The notes under the pieces are model-generated. The model had not been told where the DNA came from and did not search any database. It worked only from the letters and a program-made list of their open reading frames with translations. From positions 496,001-560,000 of the forward strand of contig NZ_JBGSRV010000010.1 in NCBI RefSeq assembly GCF_041737375.1: 64,000 bases of DNA. Direction: 5' to 3'. Below, one piece after another: positions 15,235-26,141 of this stretch; within the stretch, counting starts at the first letter, position 1, and each line of letters opens with the position of its first letter. Origin of the DNA: Vampirovibrio sp041737375. Lineage in GTDB: Bacteria; Cyanobacteriota; Vampirovibrionia; Vampirovibrionales; Vampirovibrionaceae. The translations under genes and the position numbers were made by a program.

Positions 15235-18180
15235 CTATTGAACCGCCTGATAGCAGCGTTCACAAATCTCCGGGTGACCCGGCATTTTGCCAACCGCCTG
15301 ATCGGACTTCCAGCAACGGATGCATTTGGCATACTCAGCGGGCATGGCATACACATGCGCCCCATTTCCTGATGCCTGAGTATGCCACTGGCTGGCACTG
15401 GTGTCCGGCGGCGCATCCGCCAGACTCACGGCGGAAACATTGAACAGCACCTCTCGCTCACTGGCGGATAAAGAGGCCAATAAGGTGCCAACCGCAGTAT
15501 CTGTAGGCTGAATGACCACCTGTGCTTCCAGCGATTTACCAATATGCCCTTCAGAGCGAGGCACTTCCAACGCCTGATTGACCGCTTCCTTCACCGCCAG
15601 CAACACTTCAAATGTTTGGGTTAACTCCGGCTGAAGGAACTGGGCGTTGATTTGAGGCCACGGCAACAAGGTTGCGCTCACCGGAATCTGACCATCCACG
15701 ATGGTTTTCTGGTTTTCGGGCAAGCTGAGCCAGATGTCTTCCGCCAGGTGCGGGGTCACCGGCACCAATACCGGCAAAATGGTTTGCAGCATTTCGTAAA
15801 GCACGGTTTGTACCGCCCGCCGACGGGGCGCGTTGGCCGCATCGCAGTACAAAATGTCTTTGGTCACGTCAAAGTACAGGGCAGAGAGATCTGCCATGCA
15901 CAGATACTGAATTTCGTGACAATAGCGGTTGAATTCCCATTTTTCAAAGGCATCCGTAATGTTGCCTAAAATATGGTGCAAGCGATGCAGGCTATAGCGA
16001 TCCAGCAGGGACAACGACGCATAGGGAATGGCATCTTTGGCCGGATCAAAATCGGACAGATTGCCCAGTATAAAGCGCACCGTGTTTCGCACTTTTTTAT
16101 ACACTTCCGCCATTTGGTGCAAGGTGTTTTTACCAATTCGCACGTCATTGGTGTAATCCACGCTGGCCACCCACAGGCGAAGCACATCCGCCCCGTATTC
16201 CCGAATCACCGAGTTGGGATCCACCACGTTGCCCAGCGATTTGCTCATTTTACGCCCGGATTCATCCAGCACAAAACCGTGGGTTAACACGCTTTTATAA
16301 GGCGCCTGATTATACAGCATGACACTGGTTAACAACGACGACTGGAACCAGCCCCGGTGCTGATCGGAGCCTTCCAGATACAGTTCCACCGGCAACGCTC
16401 CCAGTTCATCCTTGCGAGCGTCCACCACCGCGGTATGGGTAATCCCGCTGTCAAACCAGACATCCATAATGTCCATTTCCTTAACCAGAGTTCGCTGGCC
16501 AACCCCATAACGGGCTTTCAAGTCCGCAGGCAACCCGGCCAGTAATTCTTCGGCCGATTGCTCCCACCAGATATCTGAACTATGAACCTTGAACAGGCCG
16601 TAGAGATGCTCAATGATTTCTGGGGTAATCAGCACATCCCGGTTGTCTTCATAATAAAAAATGGGAATAGGCACGCCCCACACCCGCTGACGACTCAGGC
16701 ACCAATCGCCTCGGCCTTCCACCATGTTAAAAATACGGTTGCGCCCCCGCTCCGGGAGCCATTGCACCGTATCCACGGCTTTTAGGGAATCTGGCCGGAA
16801 TTTTTCAATATCAATAAACCACTGATCGGTGGCCCGGTAAATCACGGGCTTGTGGCACCGCCAGCAATGGGGATAGCTGTGGGTGAACTTGCTGTCGTGC
16901 AACAAGGCGTTCTTGGCCCTTAAAATATCCAGCACCATGGGATTGCCCAAATGATAAGGCACCCCCAACAGCTCGGGCACCAAGGCTTCTTCGGTAAACT
17001 TGCCGCTATTGTCGATGGGAGACAGAATGGGCAGAGGATTATCCTTGAACTGCTCCCGGTTATATTGTTGCACCACCAGATAATCTTCCATCCCATGGCC
17101 GGGGGCGGTATGCACAATGCCCGTTCCCGCTTCCAGGGTGACATGATCGCCCATCAGCACCGGGCTATCCCGATCGATGAAAGGATGACTGGTAATCAGC
17201 CCTTCCAATTCACTGCCTTCAAATTCGGCAATGGCCTCAAAATCATCGGTAGAGCCAAGCAGGTCATACTCCACCCATTCTTCAGGGGTCATCATCACTT
17301 TGGCAAAGGCGGGCAGCAATTTTTCGGCCACCAGCAATTTGCCCCACCGGCTTTTCACCAGATGATAAGCGAACTCGGGATTGACCGCCAAAGCCAGGTT
17401 AGCAGGCAAAGTCCAGGGGGTAGTGGTCCAGATCACCAGCGAGGCATCGGCCAGCATGGTTTTAAAGGAATCTTCCAACCCGTTTTTTTCCAGATTTTTT
17501 ACCGGAAATTTCACATAAATACTGTGACTGGTATGATCTCCGTATTCCACTTCGGCATCCGCCAAGGCAGTTTCACAGGTAGGGCACCAGTAAACTGGCT
17601 TTAAGCCCTTGTAAACAAACCCTTTTTCGTAAATAGCGCCAAACACCTTAATTTGAGTGGCCTCAAACTCAGCGTCAATGGTGATATAAGGCTTTTCCCA
17701 ATGGCCCCAAACCCCCAGCCGCTTAAAGTTGGTTTCCTGCCCCTTGAGGTTGGCCAGCGCAAATTCCCGGCAACGTTTGCGCAATTCCACTTCAGAAATG
17801 GCATGCCGACCGCCTTTAATGTTTTTGACCACCGCATTTTCAATGGGCAAGCCATGGCCGTCATATCCCGGCACATAGGGGGTATAAAACCCTTGCTGAG
17901 ACTTGTAGCGGGTCACAACATCCTTCAGAATTTTGTTAAGCGCCGTGCCAATATGAATTTTGTCGGAACTGAGGTAAGGAGGCCCATCGTGCAGGACAAA
18001 CTTATGCGCCTTATCACGGGTAGCGCATAGGGTTTCATAAACTTTGGCCGTTTCCCAGTGGGTTTCAATTTCCACTTCACGAGTGGCGGCCCCGGCTTTC
18101 ATTTTGAAAGCGGTCTGGGGCAAGTTCAAAGTTTCTTTGTAGTTGATGGACTGGGATTCCTGTACGGACGGTTCCTGCAT
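15235..18180 (-). CDS. ileS: Isoleucyl-tRNA synthetase
   Basis: Charges tRNA-Ile in the cytoplasm; class I synthetase of 981 residues. Seen in order: the ATP-site motif in the form KIHIGTALNKILKD (HIGT rather than HIGH), the CP1 editing domain with WTTTPWTLPANLA and the editing-site GTGIVHTAPGHG, the signature GRKMSKSLGN, and the C-terminal zinc ribbon CIRCWKSD ... PEICERCYQ. The start is the ATG at 18180 with AAGG upstream. The only oddity is the altered HIGH motif. A T-box leader was looked for and not found. Confidence 0.95.
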   Translation of the reverse strand: MQEPSVQESQSINYKETLNLPQTAFKMKAGAATREVEIETHWETAKVYETLCATRDKAHKFVLHDGPPYLSSDKIHIGTALNKILKDVVTRYKSQQGFYTPYVPGYDGHGLPIENAVVKNIKGGRHAISEVELRKRCREFALANLKGQETNFKRLGVWGHWEKPYITIDAEFEATQIKVFGAIYEKGFVYKGLKPVYWCPTCETALADAEVEYGDHTSHSIYVKFPVKNLEKNGLEDSFKTMLADASLVIWTTTPWTLPANLALAVNPEFAYHLVKSRWGKLLVAEKLLPAFAKVMMTPEEWVEYDLLGSTDDFEAIAEFEGSELEGLITSHPFIDRDSPVLMGDHVTLEAGTGIVHTAPGHGMEDYLVVQQYNREQFKDNPLPILSPIDNSGKFTEEALVPELLGVPYHLGNPMVLDILRAKNALLHDSKFTHSYPHCWRCHKPVIYRATDQWFIDIEKFRPDSLKAVDTVQWLPERGRNRIFNMVEGRGDWCLSRQRVWGVPIPIFYYEDNRDVLITPEIIEHLYGLFKVHSSDIWWEQSAEELLAGLPADLKARYGVGQRTLVKEMDIMDVWFDSGITHTAVVDARKDELGALPVELYLEGSDQHRGWFQSSLLTSVMLYNQAPYKSVLTHGFVLDESGRKMSKSLGNVVDPNSVIREYGADVLRLWVASVDYTNDVRIGKNTLHQMAEVYKKVRNTVRFILGNLSDFDPAKDAIPYASLSLLDRYSLHRLHHILGNITDAFEKWEFNRYCHEIQYLCMADLSALYFDVTKDILYCDAANAPRRRAVQTVLYEMLQTILPVLVPVTPHLAEDIWLSLPENQKTIVDGQIPVSATLLPWPQINAQFLQPELTQTFEVLLAVKEAVNQALEVPRSEGHIGKSLEAQVVIQPTDTAVGTLLASLSASEREVLFNVSAVSLADAPPDTSASQWHTQASGNGAHVYAMPAEYAKCIRCWKSDQAVGKMPGHPEICERCYQAVQ

Positions 18181-18464
18181 CCTGCGAACCTTTCTGTTAC
18201 GAACGAGCTGTTATGAACAAGGGGCGTATCACCAAGAGAACCCGGATCCATTCGACCAAGCCAGCCCGGTAAAAACGGGTTGGCTTTTCCACAAACGGAT
18301 GGCACGGGCCAAGCGTCAAGCCTGAACCTCAGATTTTAACATAGTCCAGCCCCAGACTGACGGCGCCAAGCTCCTCGCCCCCATGGTGAATGCCTCTCAC
18401 TGTTCAGAAAACGCCGTCCTCCAAACCCGGATTCAAAAAATGAACGCCCCCGTAAAAGGCTACT
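18181..18464. other. 284-base upstream region of ileS
   Basis: Contains the hairpin at 18258-18291 and no convincing gene. It has no T-box sequence (AGGGTGGNACCGCG). It carries the ileS promoter and the end of the upstream minus-strand gene; no confident -10/-35 pair was picked. Confidence 0.4.
18258..18291. terminator. Terminator hairpin downstream of the HerA/Tudor-like gene
   Basis: AAGCCAGCCCG (18258-18268) pairs with CGGGTTGGCTT (18276-18286) with one G-T pair across a GTAAAAA loop, with T4 following on the plus side. It sits between the end of the minus-strand gene at 18465 and ileS. Confidence 0.45.
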
Positions 18465-21050
18465 CTACAAGCGAGAGATTGCGGTCAACGCCGGGTCCAG
18501 CAAACGCTTTCCCACATTTTCAAATGTAATATTTAAAATCACCGACTGATCCACCGGAATGACTTTTTGCACAATGCCCAAGCCATAACTGGGGTGCTGC
18601 ACCTTGTCACCGGCCTTAAACGTTTGAGAGCCTTCCCCACTGGGGGGTTCCGGCGGCTTTTGTACCACCGACAAGCTTTCTTCCTGCCAACCGGCCCCAT
18701 TGTCCAAACCAGCGGCTTGCGCCAATGGCTGGGGGGATGGCGGATAAATGGAATCCAGCGCTTCCCGCATGCCAGCATCCACCTTTTCGGAAGCGGCTGC
18801 CGTTTCAGGGCCAGCAGGCTGTGGGGGTGGCGCTTCATGAACAACTGGGAGTGATGACTCTTGAGGGGCTGTCGCCTCAGAGGGTTCAACCGGCACCGCT
18901 TGATGCTCGGCCAGCTTTTTGGCAAGCAATGGCGCGTCAAAATCAAGGGTTGGGGAAGTGACAGACGGTTCCACCGCCTCAAATTGCTTCAGACTGTTTG
19001 AAACGGGCGTTGCCAAAACGCCTGTTTCCCGAGGGGAAGGTACCAGCGGCATAGCATCCACTGGCAACTGATCCACTTTTTGATCCAGATTGACATCAAA
19101 ATCAAATTCATCCTTCTCAAACTCTTCCGGCACCGGAAAAGAAGGCAAGGCAGCAGTGGAAGCAGCAGAAGGCAGAGCAGGCGGGGCTTCAGGCTGCGCT
19201 AACACAGGCTCCGGTAAGGCTTCATTTTCAACGCTCAGGGGCGGGAAATTGGAATGGTCGCCCATTGCATCCGGGATGGCCCCTTCATCCGCGTCCGGGT
19301 AATCCAGTGGATCAGGTTTAGGAGGGGGCGATGACTCGGCGGTGTTTAATAAGTCACTTAATTGCTCGGCGGTTAAAAAAGAGGGGGCCGTCTCCATACC
19401 CGGAGCCGATAAATCTACCACCGGGGTGGTAAACGACAAGGCCGAGGTCATTTCAAAGGTAAAATCCTCGTCCGTCCCTTCATTCACCGGCGCAGAAGCA
19501 TCGTTCAGCTCGGCTTCCACCATTGGCAGGGGGGGAGAGTCCTGGCCCCAGGGTGGCAAAGTGTTTAAATCCGAAGGAGAGAAACTGGTTTCAGGCTCAC
19601 CCTGTAAAAACACAGGGAATGGTTGTGGCAAGGCATCAAACTGTGCAAGTTGAGGCTCGGGAAAAATTCCCGGTGCGGCTTCATATTCTTCCTCAGCGTC
19701 AACCGGGGGCTCAAGGGGAGGCTCAAGGGGCGACTCAACAACGGAAGGCTCCACAGGAAGCTCAACGGAACGCTCAACAGGGGATTCAACAAGCACGTGA
19801 GCCACCGGGGAGGGTAAAGCACTAGGCGGTGGGGCGGGAGCAGGCTGAACCGGCGCCATTGGCTCATGCGCTATGGGAATCCATTCGGTTTGAGGCGCCA
19901 GTTCCGGCGTACCGAAAGCAACGGGTAGGCCCACGGTCAAATCACCTTGCAAAGTACTGATTTGGCCCGTGGTGACCGATACCGTGTTGTTGGCCAAATT
20001 CCGAATAGCGTCGCCAACGTAGGGAGACGCTAGGGCCAGCATCCGCAGTTCGAGCGCATCGGCCCTTTTAACGTAGTCTCCAAAGTCGGGCAGTTCATTT
20101 TCCGGGTAAATTAAAACCGGCGTCAGGCCCAATTCCGGCCTGGAAAAAACCTGTTCCATCACTTCCTGATACACAAAGCGCTTCCAGGGCGCTTGCAAAG
20201 CCGATAAATCAATCACAGACACCGGATGTTTGGCCATTTTTTTCAAATCCAGCACCTGCTCAGGGGCCTCTGCAAATACCTTGTTGCGAATGACATGGGC
20301 GCAATTTTGCAAAATTAAATTCTTGAGCAGAGACTCGGTAATCATGCCGCTGACCAGCAAAGGGCTAAAGCCACTAAAAGCGCCGCTTTCTGGCCAATGG
20401 GAAGCCACTGTTTCGGTGACTGGCTTGCGAACACCTGCGGGGAACAGCCCCCCAAAGGTTTCCAAAAACCGCTTGGCGCTTACCTCTTGCAAGCCCAAGC
20501 GAACCGTATCCCCTGCCGTATAACAGGCCACATCTCCCACCGATTCAAAAATCCCGATGGGGTCCAGCACCAGAATTTTCTGATACGGCTTCACCGCATC
20601 CATTAAGGTGAGCAATACCTGATACTTGGATAAAAAATCATCCCCGGTCACCAGCGTTAAAGCGCCCAACCGCAAGTAATCGGCCTGAAAAGTCCCTAAA
20701 TCCAGCGGATGCTCTGGCACGGGCAACAGCTGCACCATCTCATCCACCATTTGACGGGGGGTTAAAGGGGTAATATGAATGGGCTCCAAAGACGGAGAGC
20801 CTCGCAACAGGGCGATTTGAACGATTTGCCCTTCTTGAAGGCCTCCCACGCCATGGGGTAGGGCGCGCAATTCCTGCACCTGACCGTACACAGGCGCTGC
20901 CCCCTCAAACCGGAGCAGCTGTCCGGGCAACAGGGTCAGACCCGGTGCCAAGCGGGCCTCTAACTCTCCCTGAGTTAATTTATAAGGAAAAATCTGAATG
21001 GACAAAACTGCCCTGGCCCTCTTCCATACCGATGAAATGGTTCCTGTCAT
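18465..21050 (-). CDS. HerA-like translocase remnant fused to a Pro/Ala/Glu-rich linker and a PcrA-type Tudor-like domain
   Basis: 861 residues in three parts. Residues 1-380 follow the HerA layout: a beta-barrel (LLRFEGAAPVYGQVQEL), then LRLGALTLVTGDDFLSKYQ where the Walker A G-x4-GK[ST] is lost, KILVLDPIGIFESVG matching the HerA 'vlDphGEy' segment, and TPVLIYPENELPDF where a Walker B acidic pair is expected. Residues 380-790 are a long acidic Pro/Ala/Glu linker of low complexity. The last 55 residues (GDKVQHPSYGLGIVQKV ... NVGKRLLDPALTAI) match the DUF3553/PcrA C-terminal Tudor-like domain that binds RNA polymerase. Probably a DNA- or RNAP-associated protein without motor activity. The fold of part one is inference. 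Confidence 0.55.
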   Translation of the reverse strand: MTGTISSVWKRARAVLSIQIFPYKLTQGELEARLAPGLTLLPGQLLRFEGAAPVYGQVQELRALPHGVGGLQEGQIVQIALLRGSPSLEPIHITPLTPRQMVDEMVQLLPVPEHPLDLGTFQADYLRLGALTLVTGDDFLSKYQVLLTLMDAVKPYQKILVLDPIGIFESVGDVACYTAGDTVRLGLQEVSAKRFLETFGGLFPAGVRKPVTETVASHWPESGAFSGFSPLLVSGMITESLLKNLILQNCAHVIRNKVFAEAPEQVLDLKKMAKHPVSVIDLSALQAPWKRFVYQEVMEQVFSRPELGLTPVLIYPENELPDFGDYVKRADALELRMLALASPYVGDAIRNLANNTVSVTTGQISTLQGDLTVGLPVAFGTPELAPQTEWIPIAHEPMAPVQPAPAPPPSALPSPVAHVLVESPVERSVELPVEPSVVESPLEPPLEPPVDAEEEYEAAPGIFPEPQLAQFDALPQPFPVFLQGEPETSFSPSDLNTLPPWGQDSPPLPMVEAELNDASAPVNEGTDEDFTFEMTSALSFTTPVVDLSAPGMETAPSFLTAEQLSDLLNTAESSPPPKPDPLDYPDADEGAIPDAMGDHSNFPPLSVENEALPEPVLAQPEAPPALPSAASTAALPSFPVPEEFEKDEFDFDVNLDQKVDQLPVDAMPLVPSPRETGVLATPVSNSLKQFEAVEPSVTSPTLDFDAPLLAKKLAEHQAVPVEPSEATAPQESSLPVVHEAPPPQPAGPETAAASEKVDAGMREALDSIYPPSPQPLAQAAGLDNGAGWQEESLSVVQKPPEPPSGEGSQTFKAGDKVQHPSYGLGIVQKVIPVDQSVILNITFENVGKRLLDPALTAISRL

Positions 21051-21135
21051 CAACGGTGAACAGGCACTATTTCTTATTCTATGTTTCTTATTTTACCTGT
21101 CTTTCGCTTAAAATGAAGCCATTAGGAAAGCGGCC

Positions 21136-22480
21136 ATGAAAAAAACAGCCTCCGCATCGGGCGCCATGCCAAGTAATAACCTGTTTAACCTGCTTGCCGA
21201 ACAGAACCGGCAGACCCCTTTGCCTGAAATGATGCGCCCCAAAACTCTTGATGACTATCTGGGGCAAGAAGAAATTTTGGGCGCTGGCACCCCTTGTAAG
21301 AAATTTGATTGAAACCCGCCAACTGATTTCGCTGGTGTTTTGGGGCTTACCGGGAGTGGGTAAAACCACGCTGGCCCGTATTATCGCCACTGGTTCGGGG
21401 GCCAATTTCATTGAACTTAGCGCGGTCAACTCCGGCATTAAGGAACTGCGGGAAGCGATCACTCAGGCTGAGGAATCGCTGAAGCTGAGCGGAGAAAAGA
21501 CAGTGGTGTTTATCGATGAAATTCACCGCTACAGCAAAACCCAGCAGGACGCCATTTTACCCTTTGTGGAAAACGGCACCATTATTTTAATGGGGGCCAC
21601 CACCGAAAACCCCGCCTTTCAGGTCATCCCGGCCCTGCTATCCAGAGTGCTGATTGTGCGCCTGAAAGAATTGGGCCGAGAGCATATGAAAACCCTGATT
21701 AAACGCGGGGTGGTGTTTTTGGGGAAAACCCGCCAAAAACTGACCATTTCTCTGGAGGCCATGGGCTTTATTGCCGATTATGCCAACGGAGACGGGCGCA
21801 GCGCTTTAAACCTTCTGGAAACCGCCTTCAAATGCGCCCCGCTGGTTGAAAACGAGCAAGGCGAAGAACTGCGGCTGATTGAAATGACCTTGCTGGAGCA
21901 ATTGGCACAGCAAAACCGGCTGAACTACGACCGGCAAGGGGATGAGCATTACGATCACGCCTCCGCCTATCAAAAAAGCATGCGGGGTGGCGATGCGGAC
22001 GCCGCCATTTACTGGCTGGCCAAAATGATTGCGGGCGGTGAAGATCCCCGTTTTATCGCCCGCCGGTTAATGATTACCGCCAGCGAAGATGTGGGGCTGG
22101 CCGACCCCAAAGCGTTTCAACTTGCGGTGGCCGCCGCCCAATCGGTGGAAAGGCTGGGCTTGCCGGAAGGTCGCATCCCCCTGGCCATGGCCACCATTTA
22201 TACGGCCAACGCCCCCAAAAGCAACGCGGCCATTTCGGCCATTGACGCCGCCATGGCCGATATCACCCGAAACGGCCATAACTATTCGGTGCCCCCGCAC
22301 TTGCGAGATGCCCACTACGCCGGGGCCAAAGCCTATGGCCACGGCATTGGCTATGTTTATACCCACGATCACCCCGAAACCACCCAGCATTTTTTGCCTA
22401 CCGAATTGCTGGAAAAACGCTACGTAGACCATCAACCCGGCCAAACGGTGGGCAAGGCCCGCCCCCCGGAAGCTCAATGA
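21136..22480 (+). pseudogene. rarA: Replication-associated recombination ATPase RarA/MgsA with an N-terminal frameshift
   Basis: AAA+ ATPase related to clamp-loader subunits, acting at stalled replication forks. The reading frame from ATG 21136 encodes the conserved PLPEMMRPKTLDDYLGQEEILGAGT and stops at 21310-21312. The rest of the family (WGLPGVGKTTLA Walker A, VVFIDEIHRYSKTQQD Walker B, GATTENPAF sensor 1, and DPRFIARRLMITASEDVGLAD in the C-terminal domain) continues in the +1 frame. Removing one C from the CCCC run at 21290-21293 restores a protein with exactly the spacing of E. coli RarA between the two blocks. So it is a one-base insertion: real inactivation, programmed +1 shift or an assembly error. 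AGGA precedes the ATG. Confidence 0.85.
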
Positions 22481-23196
22481 CGCTGAATAACACCCCCCTC
22501 AAGTATCCCTCCCCCGTATCGCCAAAGGATTTTGCAATGATTGAAATGGAACCCGTAACCACCCAACAGCAGCCGCTGCGCCTGAGTCATCCGGTCATTC
22601 TGGCTTCAGGATCACCTCGTCGCAAAGAGTTACTGGGTTCACTGGGGCTGGATTTTCAGATTGTGGTTCCCAATGTCGATGAAGAAGGGTTTGATTTGGG
22701 CCATTTGCCCCCTGCGGACGTGGTGAAATTTTTGGCCCGCACCAAGGCCCAGGAAGTGTATAAGCACCATCATCAGGCCTATGTGATTGGCTCGGATACG
22801 CTGGTAGTGATTAACCACGAAATTTTTGGCAAGCCCAAAACCAAAGAAGACGCTTTCCGCATGCTGAAAGCCCTGCAAGGCAACGCCCACCAGGTTTATA
22901 CCGGCATCGCCATTTTCAGCCCGGATGCCCTGCCCAACGTTCCCCCCATCGCTTGCGAGGCCCTTTGCACCACCGTGCATATGCGGGCCTTGAGTGATGC
23001 CGAAATTCACACCTATATCGCCACCGGCGAGCCCATGGACAAAGCCGGGGCCTATGCCATTCAGGGCTATGGCAGCACCTTGATTGAACGGATTGACGGG
23101 TGTTATTTCAACGTGGTGGGCATGTCATTGTACCTGCTAGATCGCCTGTTTGCGCAATTGGGGCAGGCCTTATTGCAAAATGCCCCTGCCCAATAA
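22477..23196 (+). CDS. maf: Maf-family nucleoside triphosphate pyrophosphatase
   Basis: Hydrolyses dTTP/UTP or modified nucleotides to the monophosphate plus PPi, preventing incorporation of non-canonical nucleotides. The signature ASGSPRRKELL is at about residue 44; the conserved GSDTLVV, GKPKTKEDAFRML and GEPMDKAGAYAIQG segments follow. The ATG at 22477 overlaps the rarA stop by four bases, giving 239 residues with a 38-residue non-conserved leader. ATG 22537, with AAAGGA seven bases upstream, is an equally good start. Probably cotranscribed with rarA. Confidence 0.9.
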   Translation: MTLNNTPLKYPSPVSPKDFAMIEMEPVTTQQQPLRLSHPVILASGSPRRKELLGSLGLDFQIVVPNVDEEGFDLGHLPPADVVKFLARTKAQEVYKHHHQAYVIGSDTLVVINHEIFGKPKTKEDAFRMLKALQGNAHQVYTGIAIFSPDALPNVPPIACEALCTTVHMRALSDAEIHTYIATGEPMDKAGAYAIQGYGSTLIERIDGCYFNVVGMSLYLLDRLFAQLGQALLQNAPAQ

Positions 23197-23228
23197 TCCT
23201 TCAACCATCCAACAGAAATTCAGATCCG

Positions 23229-23864
23229 CTAAAAATCCGTCGCCCAAAGCCCCTGCTGTTTGCTGCGGGCTTGTTGTTCTGCAGCTTTAAATTCAGGCTC
23301 GTACCGCCGGTTTTTCCCCAGAAACAACACCGTGGCATAGCCTTTTGCCAACAGTTGGGCGTTCAACGATTGCGGAGCGGTGGACTCGGCGAACACATAG
23401 GCCAAGGTGCGCTGGTACTTGTCCAAGCGGCGTTGATCCCACTCCAGATACACCGTTTTCCCTTGAGCCGCCTCCGTCAGCCATTGGCTGGCCTCTTTGG
23501 CGAATGGTTCATCCGTAGGGTGTTGACTGCCGTAAGTGGGATTTTTTCGGGAATAGCGCATTTCAGGAGAATCTATACCCAAAAGCCGCACCTGCTCCTG
23601 CGGTTTTTGAATGCGACCATCCTGATTCAAGTCGCACCCCAAGGTGTCGCCATCAAATACGGTTAACACCTTGCAAGACGTTCGCCCTGTTTCCATCAAG
23701 ATTGTTTTTTGCGAGATTGCTTTTTGGCCCGTTTCTGCGCCAACATCCTGAATTGCCCCGGATCTCGGGCTAGCCAACCAGCCACGCCAAAGCCACGCCA
23801 AGCCCAAAATAATTAAAATCAGGCCAACGGCTTTTTCGTTGAATTTCAAACCCAGTCGCTTCAT
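23229..23864 (-). CDS. Membrane-anchored or secreted staphylococcal-nuclease-like (thermonuclease) protein
   Basis: 211 residues. The N-terminus has a hydrophobic anchor (VGLILIILGLAWLWRGWLA). The SNase fold follows with VFDGDTLGCDL (the calcium-site Asp pair), VRLLGIDSPEM with the catalytic Arg, and WDQRRLDKYQRTLAYVF (the D-x-Y-G/Q-R motif). Family enzymes cut DNA and RNA. The catalytic residues appear present. It lies three bases from the dehydrogenase gene upstream on the same strand, probably by operon packing rather than related function. Confidence 0.87.
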   Translation of the reverse strand: MKRLGLKFNEKAVGLILIILGLAWLWRGWLASPRSGAIQDVGAETGQKAISQKTILMETGRTSCKVLTVFDGDTLGCDLNQDGRIQKPQEQVRLLGIDSPEMRYSRKNPTYGSQHPTDEPFAKEASQWLTEAAQGKTVYLEWDQRRLDKYQRTLAYVFAESTAPQSLNAQLLAKGYATVLFLGKNRRYEPEFKAAEQQARSKQQGLWATDF

Positions 23865-23867
23865 GGC

Positions 23868-24773
<906 letters not shown>

Positions 24774-24801
24774 TTCAAAAGGTCCCCTCTATAGCCGCAG
24801 C

Positions 24802-25980
24802 CTACAACAATTCAATAATCATGGCCGTGGCCTCGCCGCCGCCAATGCACAAGGAAGCCATGCCCCGCTTCTTGCCCGCATCTTTCAGGGCATGAATGAG
24901 GGTAACCAGCAAACGAGCACCACTGGCCCCAATAGGATGCCCCAAAGCCACCGCACCACCACGCACATTCAGTTTTTCAGCCGGAATGTTCAAGGATTGC
25001 TGGGCCACCATGGCCACAGCGGCAAACGCCTCGTTCACTTCAAACAAATCAATATCATCCACCGATAAGCCCGCTTTTTGCAGCGCTTTTTGCATGGCTC
25101 CCACCGGCGCGGTGGTAAACCAGACGGGTTCTTGACTGTGGGTGGCCGATGCCACAATTTTAGCCACCGGCTTCAACTGATGCTTTTCAACCGCCTCGGC
25201 AGAGGCCAGCAGTAAAACAGCGGCGCCATCGTTAATGGTGGACGCATTGCCAGCGGTGATGGACCCAGCTTTATCGAAGGCTGGGCGCAGGCCAGCCAGT
25301 TTTTCAGGATCCCCTTTGAAAGGCTCCTCATCCCGCGCCACCCACTTGGGTTCCCCTTTGCGCTGGGGAATGCTTACTGGCTCAATTTCAGGCTGGAACA
25401 CGCCGCTTTCAATGGCCTTTTGGGCTTTTAAATAGCTTTGCTTGGCAAAGTCATCCTGGGCTTCACGGGTAAGCTTGTATTCGGTGACGCACTGCTCAGC
25501 GCAGTTGCCCATGTGCAAATCGTTGTAAGGGTCCCATAAGCCATCGTGAATCATGCCGTCAATTAGCGACTGATTGCCCATTTTCACGCCATTTCGCAGG
25601 CCTTTCAGGTAATGCGGGGCATTGGACATGGATTCCATTCCTCCGGCAATCACCACATCCTGATCCCCGGCCTTGATGCCGGAAGCAGCCAGCATGACCG
25701 CCTTCATCCCGGAACCGCACACTTTGTTAATGGTTAACGCCCCGGTAGAATCGGGAATTCCTGCTTTGAGCATGGCTTGGCGGGCAGGGGCTTGGCCAAT
25801 GGCCGCAGGCAACACGCAGCCCAAAATAATTTCATCCACCGCTTCCGGGCTAATGCCACTGCGCTTAAGCACCCCTTGAATGGCGACACTCCCTAGTTCT
25901 GGAGCAGATACGCCGGACAGTTCACCTAAAAAGCTGCCAATGGGTGTTCTGGCCCCTTGCACGATAAAAACTTCGTTCAC
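24802..25980 (-). CDS. Acetyl-CoA C-acetyltransferase (thiolase)
   Basis: Condenses two acetyl-CoA to acetoacetyl-CoA or cleaves 3-oxoacyl-CoA. The catalytic triad positions are all visible: nucleophile Cys in NKVCGSGMKAV (about residue 88), His in ALGHPIGASGARLL (about 348) and Cys in LCIGGGEAT (about 378). GGMESMSNAPHY is also conserved. 392 residues, matching biosynthetic thiolases. Starts at GTG 25980 with GGGGAAA upstream. Paired with the hbd gene just downstream; acyl-CoA dehydrogenase lies 6 kb away on the same strand. Confidence 0.95.
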   Translation of the reverse strand: MNEVFIVQGARTPIGSFLGELSGVSAPELGSVAIQGVLKRSGISPEAVDEIILGCVLPAAIGQAPARQAMLKAGIPDSTGALTINKVCGSGMKAVMLAASGIKAGDQDVVIAGGMESMSNAPHYLKGLRNGVKMGNQSLIDGMIHDGLWDPYNDLHMGNCAEQCVTEYKLTREAQDDFAKQSYLKAQKAIESGVFQPEIEPVSIPQRKGEPKWVARDEEPFKGDPEKLAGLRPAFDKAGSITAGNASTINDGAAVLLLASAEAVEKHQLKPVAKIVASATHSQEPVWFTTAPVGAMQKALQKAGLSVDDIDLFEVNEAFAAVAMVAQQSLNIPAEKLNVRGGAVALGHPIGASGARLLVTLIHALKDAGKKRGMASLCIGGGEATAMIIELL

Positions 25981-26141
25981 AATTTCCCCATTTCTCTCAT
26001 TCGTTTACTCAAAACTGGTTTACTTTGACTATGTTTTAAAATTGCATTTCAAGGCTATATTTTAAGGTTGTATCTCAAAAAAAGATGGGATGAAATACAG
26101 GCAGGCCCGCCAACTTGGCCCCATGCTCTGCCAGCGCACCG

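Noticed and set aside
16951..17604. 217-codon plus-strand frame inside ileS
   Set aside because: Antisense shadow of the conserved ileS coding sequence.
18181..18464. Possible T-box leader before ileS
   Set aside because: No AGGGTGGNACCGCG-like T-box sequence or specifier stem on the minus strand.
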